A program made the position numbers and the translations under genes. The notes beneath the pieces were generated by a model, which saw only the letters and a program-made list of their open reading frames with translations, ran no database searches and was not told where the DNA came from. This document shows positions 1 to 9,539 of a stretch of DNA of 64,000 nt, in pieces; the first letter of the stretch is position 1, and every line of letters begins with the position of its first letter. This stretch comes from Caballeronia sp. Lep1P3. GTDB lineage: Bacteria; Pseudomonadota; Gammaproteobacteria; Burkholderiales; Burkholderiaceae. The stretch lies in the NCBI RefSeq assembly GCF_022879595.1, contig NZ_CP084267.1:248001-312000 (forward strand), given 5' to 3'.

Positions 1-506
1 CCCGTCACGGCTTCGACCGCGAGCGAGAGCAACTGCACCGCGTGCGTGTCATAGAGAAATTGCGCGCCAGGCGCGTGCGCGAGCGGCCGCGACAGCACGA
101 AGCTCTCGCGGTCTTCGTCGCCCGCGAACCGGTCGCACGCCCCGAGCACGCAATCGTCGATGGCGCGCTGGTTCCAGTCGAAGCCCGAAGTCATGGTGAG
201 CAGATGGCGCAACGTGATGCGCCGCACGCGCTCGTCGAGCGCCGGGTCGCGCGCTTCGGCGATGATCTCGGCGATGGGCGTGTCGAGGCTCGCGAAGCGC
301 CGCTCGCCGAGCGCGATGCCGACCGCGAGCGCCACGACGCTCTTCGTGACCGAATTGATGTTTTCGAGCGCGTCGGGCGCCGCGTCGCCGCTGCGGTAGT
401 GCTCGAAGACCGTCCGGGCATCGCGCACGACGACGAAGCTGCGCACGCCGCTGCCTTCGGTGCGGAGCGCGTCGCGCAGGGCGGCGTATTGCGGTTCCAC
501 TGTCAT
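1..506 (-). CDS. Serine hydrolase, beta-lactamase/class C family (C-terminus outside window)
   Basis: The reading frame begins at the ATG at 506 and runs leftward off the window, so only about 168 residues are visible. It carries an SxxK motif (Ser52-Val-Thr-Lys55, preceded by NIN) and a Tyr-containing motif at Tyr152 (YDTH) in the position of the YxN element, which is the layout of penicillin-binding-protein/class C beta-lactamase-like hydrolases and esterases. No signal peptide is visible, so a cytoplasmic esterase or peptidase is more likely than an antibiotic-degrading enzyme. The substrate cannot be told. No strong ribosome site precedes the ATG. Confidence 0.8.
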   Translation of the reverse strand, partial: MTVEPQYAALRDALRTEGSGVRSFVVVRDARTVFEHYRSGDAAPDALENINSVTKSVVALAVGIALGERRFASLDTPIAEIIAEARDPALDERVRRITLRHLLTMTSGFDWNQRAIDDCVLGACDRFAGDEDRESFVLSRPLAHAPGAQFLYDTHAVQLLSLAVEAVT

Positions 507-597
507 GTCGGATTGCGCATATCGTTAGGAAGCCGAATGAATAGCGCTCCCGCCGACGCACGGGAGCGAATCGTGCTAAAACTGGCGAGCAAGCCGG

Positions 598-2070
598 ATG
601 CCACGCCCCGTTCAATCCCTTCGCAAGGAACGTAATTTGTCCGTCCGACGACTCGCGACGCTCTGGCGCCTTGGCCGGGCGTTCGTCCGCGAAAGCCATG
701 CGCCCGGCGACGGCGCGTCGATGCAGCGCATCGCGCGCTTTTTTGCGTCGCACGGTGCGCGCGCCGCGCCGCTCACCGGCGGCGTGGCTGCGCTCGCGCA
801 ATTGCCGCGCGTGTTTTCGCTTGCATCGGGTGTGCTCACGCGCCATCCGGCGCTCGCGGAAACGGCCGTGCGCGTCGCGCTCGCCGAAATGAACGGTCTC
901 TTCACGCCCTACGATGCCGCGACGTTTCGCGCGGCATGCGCCGTCGCGTTTTCGGCCACGCCGCGCGTCGGACTGACGGAGATCGGCGCGACGCCGCTGC
1001 GCTCGGGCATCGCCGAGCAGACGCACGCCGCGCGCATCGACGGCGCGGCGGTCCGCATCACGCTATTGCGCGCCGATGCACGCGCGGAACTGGCGGAGGA
1101 CCTCGACATCGCGCAGGCGGCGGCGCGCTTCGCGGAGCGGCGCTCGGCCACGGTGCGCGAATTGCAGGCGGTCGAGTTGCTGCGCCGCGTGCGCGAGAAC
1201 GTCGACACGATGCTCGATCTGCGCCAGCGCGCCGCCGATCAAAGCTATCTGCGCTATCGCCTGCGCGACGACGATCGCCTCGCCGTGCCCGAAGTGCTCT
1301 GGGATTACTGCAACAACGCGGTGTTGACGACGCGCGCCATCGAAACCGTCCCGCTGAACGACGCGCATGCGCTCGCGACGCACGGATTGCAGCAGGCCGA
1401 TCTCGTCGCGACGCTGATCGAAGCCTTCTTCGAAATGGCGCTCGGGCAGGGTTTCTATCACGCCGGGCTGGATGCCGCGGGCGCGCGCGTGAGCGTCGAG
1501 CCGGATACGTTCGGGCAGATCGTGCTGGAAGCCGATAACCCGATGACCTTCTTCGCGGCGCACGAGCGCGAGTTCATCGTCGGGGTGTCGAACGCGCTGC
1601 TGGAAGGCGATCACAAGGCGGCGGCGCGCGCGCACTTCGAGCACGGGCGGCCCGAGGCGCATGCGGCGCATCACGAAGTGCGCGTCGAATCGACGTATCG
1701 GCGGGAGGCGGAGCGGTTTTCGTCGCCGGACGCGCGGCGCGGAACGCACGTCGCGCATTTATTCGACGCCATCGGCAAGGCGCCCGTCGAGCACATGTTC
1801 AGCGTCACGCACGGGCGCATCGCGTCGCGCGCGGTGCTGCTTTCGCGCAGGGTCGAAACGATCGAGCGCATGGTGCACGATGTCGCGCCGGATATCGACG
1901 TATGGGCGATTGCGCGCCGCGTGATCGCGCGGCTCGCGGCGGACCAGTTCGGCTGTCACGGCCTGCTCGCGCGTCTCGCGCAGGAAGCGACGCACTGGCC
2001 GCAGATGCTTCCGCGCCTGCCGACGCTCATCGCGAAGCGCGCGGGCGCGTCGCAGAGAAATACGTTCTAG
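598..2070 (+). CDS. Degenerate UbiB/ABC1-family protein (probable pseudokinase)
   Basis: The 490-residue protein follows the ABC1/UbiB fold from about residue 100 to 350: a glycine-rich segment near 132-146, a PEVLWDYC segment at 231-238 and a GFYHAG segment at 285-290. Active UbiB proteins carry an Ala/Val-Lys ATP lysine, a HADxHPGN catalytic loop and a D-F/C-G metal motif. Here they read VRITLL (152-157), HAGLDAAG (288-295) and LEADN (310-314), so the catalytic Asp and Asn, the lysine and the DFG Asp-Gly are not recognisable. It is probably a non-catalytic lipid/quinone-biosynthesis relative. Internal ATGs, for example at 721, are alternative starts. It ends 4 bases before the convergent IclR gene. 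Confidence 0.65.
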   Translation: MPRPVQSLRKERNLSVRRLATLWRLGRAFVRESHAPGDGASMQRIARFFASHGARAAPLTGGVAALAQLPRVFSLASGVLTRHPALAETAVRVALAEMNGLFTPYDAATFRAACAVAFSATPRVGLTEIGATPLRSGIAEQTHAARIDGAAVRITLLRADARAELAEDLDIAQAAARFAERRSATVRELQAVELLRRVRENVDTMLDLRQRAADQSYLRYRLRDDDRLAVPEVLWDYCNNAVLTTRAIETVPLNDAHALATHGLQQADLVATLIEAFFEMALGQGFYHAGLDAAGARVSVEPDTFGQIVLEADNPMTFFAAHEREFIVGVSNALLEGDHKAAARAHFEHGRPEAHAAHHEVRVESTYRREAERFSSPDARRGTHVAHLFDAIGKAPVEHMFSVTHGRIASRAVLLSRRVETIERMVHDVAPDIDVWAIARRVIARLAADQFGCHGLLARLAQEATHWPQMLPRLPTLIAKRAGASQRNTF

Positions 2071-2074
2071 GCGA

Positions 2075-2872
2075 CTAGCGCGTGCCGGGGCTCATGCGCT
2101 CGGCAATGGCGCGGCACGCGTCCTTCAGCGGCGCGATGTAGGTTTCCATCGGCGTCTCGCTCTTGCGGAAAAGCGGAATGCTCACGCTCACGCAGCCGAG
2201 CGTCGCGCCGTTCGTGCCGACGATCGCGCTGCCGTAGCAGAAAATCTGCGCCTCGTTTTCTTCGCGGTCTTCCGCGTAGCCGCGCGTTTTGCAGGCGTCG
2301 AGTTCGGCGTCGAGCGCGTTTCGTTCGACGATGGTGTTTTCCGTGAAGCGCTCGAACGCGATGCCGTGCAGCAGCGCGTCGCGTTCGGCGCGCGCGAGCG
2401 TCGATAAATACGCCTTGCCGACCGAACTCGAATAGAGCGTCACGCGCGTGCCGATGCGCGATGCCATGCGCACGGCGTGCGGGCTTTCGAGCTTCTCGAC
2501 ATAGACCATTTCCGCGCCGCTTCGCACCGCGAGATGCACCGTTTCCTGCGTGACGTCGCGCAGCGCGCGCAACGCGTCGGCGGCGGCGATGCGCAAGTCC
2601 GAGCGCTCCCAGCTTCGGCTCGCAAGCGACATGAGGCGCGCGCCGAGCGCATAGTTGCCGCCGCGCGCGCTTTCCACGACGAGCCCTTCCGCGATCAACG
2701 CGCCGACGATGCGATACACGGTCGGGCGCGGATAGCCGCTTTGCGCCGCCAGATGCGCGATGGTCGGCGGCTCGGCGGCATCGGCGATCAACTGGAGCAC
2801 CGCCATGAACTTGGAGAACGCGGCGGTGCCGGTCGCGCGGGCGGCGTCGAGCGAGGCGGAGTCGGAAGCCAT
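2075..2872 (-). CDS. IclR-family transcriptional regulator
   Basis: The protein of about 265 residues has an N-terminal winged helix-turn-helix (LAAQSGYPRPTVYRIVGAL) followed by the IclR effector-binding domain (GSAIVGTNGATLGCVSVSIP near the C-terminus). It is the last gene of the leftward cupin-MFS-SDR operon, starting 10 bases after the SDR stop, and so probably senses a substrate or intermediate of that pathway and controls the operon promoter near 5.55 kb. The ATG at 2872 leaves a normal short leader before the helix-turn-helix; an upstream ATG at 2905 would overlap the SDR end. Neither has a strong ribosome site. Confidence 0.88.
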   Translation of the reverse strand: MASDSASLDAARATGTAAFSKFMAVLQLIADAAEPPTIAHLAAQSGYPRPTVYRIVGALIAEGLVVESARGGNYALGARLMSLASRSWERSDLRIAAADALRALRDVTQETVHLAVRSGAEMVYVEKLESPHAVRMASRIGTRVTLYSSSVGKAYLSTLARAERDALLHGIAFERFTENTIVERNALDAELDACKTRGYAEDREENEAQIFCYGSAIVGTNGATLGCVSVSIPLFRKSETPMETYIAPLKDACRAIAERMSPGTR

Positions 2873-2882
2873 GCGCAAACGC

Positions 2883-3620
2883 TCAGGCGACGAGATAGCC
2901 GCCATCGACCGGAACGATCGCGCCGGTCATGAACGCCGCCGCGGGCGAGGCCAGAAACGCGACGACGCGCGCCACGTCTTCCGGCAAGCCCCAGCGCTTC
3001 ATCGGCGTGCGCTCGAGAATCGCCTGCGAACGGCCGCCGTCGTCCTGAAGCGCCTGCGTGAGCGGGGTCGCGATCCAGCCGGGCGCGACCGCGTTCACGC
3101 GGATGCCGTCCGCCGCGTAGGCGATGGCGAGCGACTTCGTCAACTGCGCGACGCCGCCCTTGCTCGCGCTGTACGCGGGCACGAGGCCGCCGCCGAAAAA
3201 CGTCAGCATCGACGCCGTGTTGACGATCGTTCCGCCGCTTTGCGCGAGCAGCGCGCGCGCGGCGGCGCACATGCGCATCGTGCCGTTTAGGTTCACGGCG
3301 ATCACGCGCTCGAAGGTTTCGATGTCGTGCTCGTCGCCGCGCTTGATCATGCCCGCGCAGTTGACGAGGACATCCAGCGTATCGAGGCGCGCGAAGAGGT
3401 CGGCGGCGCTCGCGGCATCGGCGACATCGAGCGCGGCGACTTCGATGCCGCCGCCGAGCGCGTCGCGCTGCGCATCGGTCGGAGCGATGCCCGCCGCGAT
3501 CACGCGCGCGCCGAGCGCGGCGAACTGCTGCGCGATGCCCGCGCCGATGCCCTGCGTGCCGCCCGTGACGACAACGGTCTTGCCCTTGAAGAGATCAGCC
3601 TGGAAAGTCATATCGGTCAT
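2883..3620 (-). CDS. SDR-family NAD(P)-dependent oxidoreductase
   Basis: A classical 245-residue short-chain dehydrogenase: cofactor motif TGGTQGIG at 19-26, NCAG at 87-90 (usually NNAG), catalytic Ser137, Tyr150 and Lys154 (YSASK), and a C-terminal MTGAIVPVDGG segment. It probably interconverts an alcohol and a ketone of the compound handled by the operon. The gene starts 2 bases after the MFS transporter stop, indicating translational coupling. A second in-frame ATG lies at 3611. Substrate cannot be deduced from sequence alone. Confidence 0.9.
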   Translation of the reverse strand: MTDMTFQADLFKGKTVVVTGGTQGIGAGIAQQFAALGARVIAAGIAPTDAQRDALGGGIEVAALDVADAASAADLFARLDTLDVLVNCAGMIKRGDEHDIETFERVIAVNLNGTMRMCAAARALLAQSGGTIVNTASMLTFFGGGLVPAYSASKGGVAQLTKSLAIAYAADGIRVNAVAPGWIATPLTQALQDDGGRSQAILERTPMKRWGLPEDVARVVAFLASPAAAFMTGAIVPVDGGYLVA

Positions 3621-3622
3621 GA

Positions 3623-4924
3623 TTAGACGACGGGAACGGCGGCCGCTTCCTGCTCGGCATCCTGAATGGGCACGCGCACGACGAACATGTAGACGAGCGC
3701 GGCGGCGAACGCGACGGCCGCGCTGATCAGGAACGCGTTCACGAACGAATGCGTCCTGTCGACCACGAGCCCGGTGATGAACGGCGCGAACGAGCCGCCG
3801 AAGTAACCGCCGAAGTTCTGGATGCTGCCGAGCGACGCGACCATGTGGCGCGGTGCCGCCACCGAGACGAGCGCCCATGCCGCGCCGCTCGCCATGTTGA
3901 CGAAGAACATCGCAGCCGAGAGATAGGTGATCGCGAGCGCGAGGTTCGGCGTGAACGCGGCCGGCACGGTGAAGAGCGCCGCGCCGATGAGCCCGGTGCA
4001 GATCGGCCACTTGCGGCTGCGGATCGGTGCGACGCCGCGCGACATCAGGCCATCGGCGATGAAGCCCGACGAAAGCATGCCGAGCGTGCCCGCGAGATAC
4101 GGAATCGACACGATCCAGCCGGTCTTCGCAATCGTCAGATGACGCTCGTGCTCCAGATACGCGGGCAGCCACGTCAGATACAGCCACACCATATAGATGA
4201 CGCCCATGAAGCCGAAGATCATGCCCCACGTCGTCGCCTTGCTGAAGAGGCCGCGCCATTCGGCGAAGCTCATGTTGCGTTCCGCGCGCTGCGCCGGTTC
4301 GCCTTCGGTCAAATGCGCGAGTTCCTGCGGTTCGAGCGCGACGTCCTTGCGGTTGCGATAGACGATGTACCAGCCGACCGCCACGGCAATGCCGAGCACG
4401 CCCATGATGACGAACATATTGCGCCAGCCGAAGGACAGCAGCAGCACGGTGAGGATCGGCGGCGCGAGTGCGGGGCCGATCGTCGATGACGTGACGAAGA
4501 TGCCGGTCGGCTTGCCGCGCTCGCGTTGCGCGAACCATTCGGAGACGACCTTCGCGCCCGCCGGAAATTGCGGCGCCTCGCCGATGCCGAGCGCGATGCG
4601 CGCGCCGAGAAACTGATGCAGGTTCGTGACCAGCCCGCCGAACAGCTGCGCGACGGACCACACGAACATGCCGAGCCCGAGCATGATGCGCGCGCCGAAG
4701 CGGTCGAGCATCACGCCGATGGGCAACTGCGAGAACGCATACGCGAACGAGAAGGCCGAAAGCAGCAAGCCCATCTGCGATGCGGAAAGCCCGAGTTCCT
4801 GCGTGACCGAATGATTGGCGATCGACAGCGTGCTGCGGTCGAGATAGTTCACGATTCCCGCGAGCGTCAGGAACGTGAGCGCGATCCACTGAATGCGCTT
4901 CAGGCGCGGCGATTTGCTCTGCAT
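3623..4924 (-). CDS. MFS transporter, anion:cation symporter (ACS) type
   Basis: The 433-residue protein has about 12 hydrophobic segments, the MFS signature DRFGAR after helix 2 and the NYLDRSTLSIA start of helix 1 that is typical of the ACS subfamily (hexuronate, galactonate, phthalate and tartrate importers). It is expected to import an organic anion across the inner membrane for the flanking cupin and SDR enzymes. The start at 4924 is supported by an AGGAG about 6 bases upstream; longer readings extend into the intergenic gap without a ribosome site. Confidence 0.9.
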   Translation of the reverse strand: MQSKSPRLKRIQWIALTFLTLAGIVNYLDRSTLSIANHSVTQELGLSASQMGLLLSAFSFAYAFSQLPIGVMLDRFGARIMLGLGMFVWSVAQLFGGLVTNLHQFLGARIALGIGEAPQFPAGAKVVSEWFAQRERGKPTGIFVTSSTIGPALAPPILTVLLLSFGWRNMFVIMGVLGIAVAVGWYIVYRNRKDVALEPQELAHLTEGEPAQRAERNMSFAEWRGLFSKATTWGMIFGFMGVIYMVWLYLTWLPAYLEHERHLTIAKTGWIVSIPYLAGTLGMLSSGFIADGLMSRGVAPIRSRKWPICTGLIGAALFTVPAAFTPNLALAITYLSAAMFFVNMASGAAWALVSVAAPRHMVASLGSIQNFGGYFGGSFAPFITGLVVDRTHSFVNAFLISAAVAFAAALVYMFVVRVPIQDAEQEAAAVPVV

Positions 4925-4986
4925 GGTGTCTCCTCCGAACGCGCTTCTACGAGGCTTCGGCTGGTGTGGGTTGAAAAGCGTGGGCG

Positions 4987-5514
4987 TTAGCGAATGAACT
5001 GGTCGACGAAATCCGCGCCCAGCCCGACCGACTCGTAGTGCTTGCGGCACATGTCGACCTTGGTGAACACGTCTTCGTAACCGGTGAACTTGCCGTAGGG
5101 ATCGCAGTAGAACATGACGCCGTTCACCTGAAAGTAGGTGATCATCTCTTCGACGTCCTCGGGCACGTAAAGCGTGTGCGTTTCGCCGGGCGGCTCGAAG
5201 ACGTAGCTGCCTTCGGTCGCTTCCCAGTCATGCTCCAGATAGCGCCAGCGCCCCTTGAGCACCATGCCGTGCACGGCTTGCGGATGACGGTGCCGCGACA
5301 GAACGCCTGACTTGCGCACGCGCAGGAGGTTCATCCAGTAGCCGGTGGAGACGTTCAGGCACAGCGGGCGAAACCACACGTTCTCGGCCTGCGGAACCCA
5401 TTCGCGCTCATCGCTCGGAATCGCGTGGCCGATCACAATCTCCTTCTGCGCTTCCTTGGGGTTCGGATATTGATACGGCGTCATGGCATCCGCCGACGGC
5501 TTTGGCGCGGGCAT
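4987..5514 (-). CDS. Cupin dioxygenase, 2,4'-dihydroxyacetophenone dioxygenase family
   Basis: A 175-residue single-domain cupin. His75 and His77 (SRHRHP), His113 (PGETHTLYV) and a glutamate near residue 94 match the 3-His/1-Glu iron site of 2,4'-dihydroxyacetophenone dioxygenase, which cleaves the C-C bond between an aromatic ring carbonyl and its side chain. The length equals the family norm. It is the first gene of the leftward operon, so it likely performs the committed oxidative cleavage step on whatever the MFS protein imports. The start at 5514 is preferred over 5532 because AAGGAGA lies just upstream of it. Confidence 0.82.
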   Translation of the reverse strand: MPAPKPSADAMTPYQYPNPKEAQKEIVIGHAIPSDEREWVPQAENVWFRPLCLNVSTGYWMNLLRVRKSGVLSRHRHPQAVHGMVLKGRWRYLEHDWEATEGSYVFEPPGETHTLYVPEDVEEMITYFQVNGVMFYCDPYGKFTGYEDVFTKVDMCRKHYESVGLGADFVDQFIR

Positions 5515-5525
5515 CGCGTCTCCTT

Positions 5526-5562
5526 TGTCCACAATATGGATGATGAAATCAAATTATGGACA
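5526..5562. promoter_or_regulatory. Candidate operator upstream of the cupin operon
   Basis: An imperfect inverted repeat, TGTCCACAAT at 5526-5535 and ATTATGGACA at 5553-5562, sits immediately upstream of the cupin gene in an AT-rich stretch. The arms differ at one position. The IclR regulator ending the operon is the obvious candidate ligand, but the assignment is inference. Confidence 0.45.
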
Positions 5563-5631
5563 GATATTCGCGCCATGCCTGCCGATTGTCAATATTTGTA
5601 AGCAGATGACTAACTTAGGGGAAATACGGAG

Positions 5632-5668
5632 ACAAAAAAAGAGCGGGTCCGAAACCGGACCCGCTCTT
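5632..5668 (-). terminator. Rho-independent terminator of the cyo operon
   Basis: A perfect 12-bp stem (5639-5650 with 5657-5668) around a 6-base loop is followed on the minus strand by a run of seven T residues (5634-5640). It lies 26 bases past the cyoD stop and separates the cyo operon from the cupin operon, which is transcribed in the same direction. Confidence 0.93.
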
Positions 5669-5693
5669 CTTGCGATGATGAGGCAGCTTACGC

Positions 5694-6035
5694 TTAGCGG
5701 GCCATCATCAGCATGTGCACGTTATGCATGACCCAGACCGTGCCGACGATGATGACGAGCGACATCAGGATCGTGTAGGCAAACGACAAGGCATGCCAGC
5801 GCTGGCCCTTCGATGCGTTGACGTGCAGGAAGAAGACGACGTGCACGATCACTTGCACCGCAGCCAGCACCGCGAGCACGGCGATGCCCTGCTCGCCCGA
5901 CACCTTGCCGGTGGCGACGAGCCAGAACGATGCGACCGTGAGCGCGACCGCCAGTACGAACCCGACGAGATACCCGCCCGCGGTGACGTGCGGAATGTCG
6001 CTATGCGTGGTGTGCGTTGTAGGTGTATTGGCCAT
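5694..6035 (-). CDS. cyoD: Cytochrome bo3 ubiquinol oxidase subunit IV
   Basis: A 113-residue protein with three predicted membrane helices and the CyoD signature HVVFFLHVN in the middle helix. It helps assemble the CuB site of the bo3 quinol oxidase in the inner membrane. The ATG overlaps the cyoC stop by one base (TAATG), so it is translationally coupled as the last gene of cyoABCD. No cyoE (heme O synthase) follows; a terminator does instead. Confidence 0.95.
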   Translation of the reverse strand: MANTPTTHTTHSDIPHVTAGGYLVGFVLAVALTVASFWLVATGKVSGEQGIAVLAVLAAVQVIVHVVFFLHVNASKGQRWHALSFAYTILMSLVIIVGTVWVMHNVHMLMMAR

Positions 6036-6640
6036 TAGACGACGCTCGCAAGGTAGACGAAGGAGAACACGCAAATCCAGACGATGTCGAGGAAGTGCCA
6101 GAAGAGGCTCAGGCACGCCAAGCGCCGCAGTTCGCGCTCGCCCAGTTCGGGCTTCTGCACGATCTGCACGGCGAGCACGACCAGCCAGATCAGGCCGAAC
6201 GTCACGTGCAGCCCGTGCGTGCCGACGAGCGTGAAGAACGACGACCAGAACGCGCTGCGCTGCGGGCCGGCGCCTTCGGTCACGAGATGCGCGAACTCGC
6301 GCAGCTCGATGCACAGGAAGCCCGCGCCCAGCAGGAACGTGACGAAGAGCCACGCGAGCACCGCGCTCGTCTTTTTGCGATGCGCGGAGATCATCGCAAA
6401 GCCGAACGTCAGACTGCTCACGAGGAGCAGCGCGGTTTCGATCGCGACATCGCCGAGATCGAAGAGGTCTTTGGCCGTCGGGCCGCCAGCGAACTGGTGC
6501 GCCATCATCGCGAAAGTCGCGAAGAGCGACGCGAACAGCACGCAGTCGGTCATCAGGTAGGACCAGAAGCCGAACACCGAATGAGACGGCGAGTGTTCGT
6601 GCTCGTGCGCGTCATGCGCGGAAAGCGTCGATTGCGACAT
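6035..6640 (-). CDS. cyoC: Cytochrome bo3 ubiquinol oxidase subunit III
   Basis: A 201-residue, five-helix protein of the CoxC/CyoC family, with FGFWSYLMTDCVLFASLFA in the first helix and the conserved C-terminal WHFLDIVWI segment. It stabilises subunit I of the quinol oxidase. The start follows the cyoB stop with no gap, and a GGAGG lies inside the cyoB 3' end. Confidence 0.96.
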   Translation of the reverse strand: MSQSTLSAHDAHEHEHSPSHSVFGFWSYLMTDCVLFASLFATFAMMAHQFAGGPTAKDLFDLGDVAIETALLLVSSLTFGFAMISAHRKKTSAVLAWLFVTFLLGAGFLCIELREFAHLVTEGAGPQRSAFWSSFFTLVGTHGLHVTFGLIWLVVLAVQIVQKPELGERELRRLACLSLFWHFLDIVWICVFSFVYLASVV

Positions 6641-8650
6641 TTACAGCACCTCCATTTCCAGTTCGCGCGCCGCGCCTGCCGCAGCCGGCGATTTCGGCGG
6701 ACGATTCCGCTCTTCAGTCGCTTTGACGGTGGCCGCGGGAATGATGTAGCCCGCGTTCGCGCCGAAGCTATAGCCGATGGCGACCGCCGCCATGCCGACG
6801 AGACCGACGACCACCAGCCACACGATGTGCCACACCGCCGCGAAGCCGAATGCCAGCGCGAATACGCCGATCAGCACGCCAGCGCTCGTGTTCGACGGCA
6901 TGTGGATGTCGCGGAACGCGCGCGTTTCCTTGAGGCCGGTTTCTTTCGCGTGCGCGAAGTCGTCCAGTTCGCGAACGGCCGGCAGATGCGCGAAGTTATA
7001 GACCGGCGGCGGCGAACTGATCGACCATTCCAGCGTGCGGCCATCCCACGGGTCGCCAGTGACGTCGCGGTAAGCCGGTTGATCGCGGCGAATCACGCTC
7101 ACCATGATCTGCGCGACCTGGAACGCGACGCCCAGCGCGATGATGCCGACGCCGCACGCCGCGACGATCAGGTACGGTTGCCAGGCGGGGTTGTCGTAGT
7201 GCTGCAGGCGGCGCGTCATGCCCATGAAGCCGAGAATGTAGATCGGCACGAACGCGACGAAGAAGCCCACGAACCAGCAGATGAACGCGTTGCGGCCGAG
7301 CTTTTCGTCGAGCTTGAAGCCGAACACCTTCGGCCACCAGTACTGCACGCCCGCGAAGTAGCCGAACACCACGCCGCCGATGATCGCGTTATGGAAGTGC
7401 GCGATCAGAAAGAGGCTGTTGTGCAGCACGAAGTCCGCGCCGGGAATGGCGAGCATCACGCCCGTCATGCCGCCGAGCGTGAAGGTGATGATGAAGCCGA
7501 TGGTCCACAGGACCGGCGTCGTGAACTGCACGCGGCCGCGGTACATCGTGAAGAGCCAGTTGAAGATCTTCACGCCGGTCGGGATGGAAATGACCATCGT
7601 CATGATGCCGAAGAAGGCATTGACGTTCGCGCCCGAACCCATCGTGAAGAAGTGGTGCAGCCACACGAGGAACGACAGCACCATGATGCAGCACGTCGCG
7701 TAGACCATCGTCTTGTAGCCGAAGAGCGGTTTCTTCGAGAACGTCGAGACGACTTCCGAGTAAATGCCGAACGCCGGGAGAACCAGGATGTACACCTCGG
7801 GGTGGCCCCAGGCCCAGATCAGGTTCAGATAGACCATCGGGTTGCCGCCGGCATCGTTCGTGAAGAAGTGCATGCCGAAGTAGCGGTCGAGCGCAAGCAG
7901 CGCGAGCGCGACCGTCAGGATCGGGAACGTGGCCATGATGAGCACGTTCGAGCAGAACGCCGTCCACGTGAACACCGGCAGCTTCATCCACGTCATGCCG
8001 GGCGCGCGCATCTTCACGATGGTCGTGAAGAAGTTCACGCCGGTAAGCAGCGTGCCGACGCCCGACAACTGCAACGCCCAAATGTAGTAATCGACGCCCA
8101 CGCCGGGACTGCACTGCGTCTCGGAGAGCGGCGGATACGCGAGCCAGCCCGTCGCCGAGAATTCGCCGATGAAAAGCGACAGGTTGATCAGAATGGCGGC
8201 CATGGCCGTCATCCAGAACGAGAGCGAGTTGATGAACGGGAACGCAACGTCGCGCGCGCCGATCTGCAAGGGCACCACGAGATTGAAGAACGCCACGAGC
8301 AGGGCCATCGCCATGAAGAAGATCATGATGGTGCCGTGCGCCGAGAAGATCTGGTCGTAGTGATGCGGCGGCAGGAAGCCCGGAGAATCCAGCGCGACGG
8401 CCTGCTGCGCGCGCATCATGACGGCATCGACGAAGCCGCGCACGAGCATCAGCCCCGCGACGACGAGATACATGACGCCGATGCGCTTATGGTCCGTCGA
8501 AGTCAGGTACTCGCGCCAGAGCCAGCCCCATTTTTCGAACTTGGTGAGAAGGGCGGCCGTACCGAGCGCCAGGATCGCCATGAGGACGGTTGCCCCCATG
8601 ATGATCGGCTCGTGATACGGGATCGCCTCGAGCGTTAATTTGCCGAACAT
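6641..8650 (-). CDS. cyoB: Cytochrome bo3 ubiquinol oxidase subunit I
   Basis: A 669-residue heme-copper oxidase subunit I. All standard proton-path and metal motifs are present: [14 protein letters not shown] (CuB His, D-channel Glu and cross-linked Tyr), WLHHFFTMG (CuB His pair), [11 protein letters not shown] (K-channel Lys) and [11 protein letters not shown] (heme ligands). It reduces oxygen with electrons from ubiquinol and pumps protons. It sits 4 bases after cyoA, with AAGGGG before its ATG. It is the useful contrast to the subunit I at 21.5-24.1 kb, where several of these residues are changed. Confidence 0.97.
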   Translation of the reverse strand: MFGKLTLEAIPYHEPIIMGATVLMAILALGTAALLTKFEKWGWLWREYLTSTDHKRIGVMYLVVAGLMLVRGFVDAVMMRAQQAVALDSPGFLPPHHYDQIFSAHGTIMIFFMAMALLVAFFNLVVPLQIGARDVAFPFINSLSFWMTAMAAILINLSLFIGEFSATGWLAYPPLSETQCSPGVGVDYYIWALQLSGVGTLLTGVNFFTTIVKMRAPGMTWMKLPVFTWTAFCSNVLIMATFPILTVALALLALDRYFGMHFFTNDAGGNPMVYLNLIWAWGHPEVYILVLPAFGIYSEVVSTFSKKPLFGYKTMVYATCCIMVLSFLVWLHHFFTMGSGANVNAFFGIMTMVISIPTGVKIFNWLFTMYRGRVQFTTPVLWTIGFIITFTLGGMTGVMLAIPGADFVLHNSLFLIAHFHNAIIGGVVFGYFAGVQYWWPKVFGFKLDEKLGRNAFICWFVGFFVAFVPIYILGFMGMTRRLQHYDNPAWQPYLIVAACGVGIIALGVAFQVAQIMVSVIRRDQPAYRDVTGDPWDGRTLEWSISSPPPVYNFAHLPAVRELDDFAHAKETGLKETRAFRDIHMPSNTSAGVLIGVFALAFGFAAVWHIVWLVVVGLVGMAAVAIGYSFGANAGYIIPAATVKATEERNRPPKSPAAAGAARELEMEVL

Positions 8651-8654
8651 GGCA

Positions 8655-9539
8655 TTACCCCTTGGTTACACAATTCGCACCAACGGCGACATTTCCGTTG
8701 TTGTACTTGCCGACGATGTTGTTGAAGAGCTTCGAATCGACGGTGGAGAAGTAGCGCACGGCTACCTTCTGGCTAGGACGCGAGACGCCGGCATACACGT
8801 TCATGTCGAGGCCTTCCTGCGCGGTCTTGACGTTCGCGACCCACGCGTCGAAGTCCGTTTGCGACATGGCGAGCGCGCGGAACTTCATGTCGGAGAAGCC
8901 TGCGCCGCTATAGTTCGCGGAGATGCCCGCATAGTCGCCCGCGTGGTCCGCTTGCAGATGCAGTTGCGTCTGCATGCCGGCCATTGCGTAGATCTGGCTG
9001 CCGAGCTGCGGGATGAAGAACGAGTTCATCACGGAGTCCGACGTAATGCGGAAATTGACCGGCGTGCCGACCGGAAACGCGACCTGGTTGACCGACGCCA
9101 CGCCCAGATCCGGATAGATGAAGAGCCACTTCCAGTCGAGCGCGACGACTTCGACGTTGATCGGCTTCACGTCCGACTGAATGGGCTTGTACGGATCCAG
9201 CTCGTGCGTGCTCTTCCAGGTGAGCATGCCGAGGTACAGGATGATGACCGCCGGAATCGCCCACACGACGACCTCGATGGCCGTGGAGTGCGCCCATTTC
9301 GGCGCGTACGTGGCGTTCCTGTTGGATGCGCGATAGCGCCAGGCGAAGATCAGGGTGAGCAGGATCACCGGAACCACGACGAGGAGCATCGTGAACGTGG
9401 CGGTGGCGATCAGCGAGCTTTCCGCTGCGCCGATGACGCCTTTCGAATCGAGCACCTCGAGCTTGCATCCCGAGAGACAGACACTGCCGAACAAACCCGA
9501 TAACAATGGCGCTGCTAAACGGTGAGTATTTTCATTCAT
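8655..9539 (-). CDS. cyoA: Cytochrome bo3 ubiquinol oxidase subunit II (lipoprotein)
   Basis: A 294-residue protein with a lipoprotein signal ending in LSGC, two membrane helices and a periplasmic cupredoxin domain ([18 protein letters not shown], then [17 protein letters not shown]). The CuA cysteines of cytochrome c oxidases are absent, as expected for a quinol oxidase. It is the first gene of cyoABCD. No strong ribosome site precedes the ATG, which itself is followed by a second out-of-frame ATG. Confidence 0.95.
   Translation of the reverse strand: MNENTHRLAAPLLSGLFGSVCLSGCKLEVLDSKGVIGAAESSLIATATFTMLLVVVPVILLTLIFAWRYRASNRNATYAPKWAHSTAIEVVVWAIPAVIILYLGMLTWKSTHELDPYKPIQSDVKPINVEVVALDWKWLFIYPDLGVASVNQVAFPVGTPVNFRITSDSVMNSFFIPQLGSQIYAMAGMQTQLHLQADHAGDYAGISANYSGAGFSDMKFRALAMSQTDFDAWVANVKTAQEGLDMNVYAGVSRPSQKVAVRYFSTVDSKLFNNIVGKYNNGNVAVGANCVTKG

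Noticed and set aside
3621..4889. N-terminal extension of the SDR to 668 residues
   Set aside because: The extension overlaps the MFS transporter in another frame; the SDR proper starts at 3620.
6023..8638. 871-residue open frame antisense to cyoC/cyoB
   Set aside because: His/Arg/Glu-rich composition typical of a shadow frame of GC-rich coding DNA; the cyo genes on the other strand are certain.
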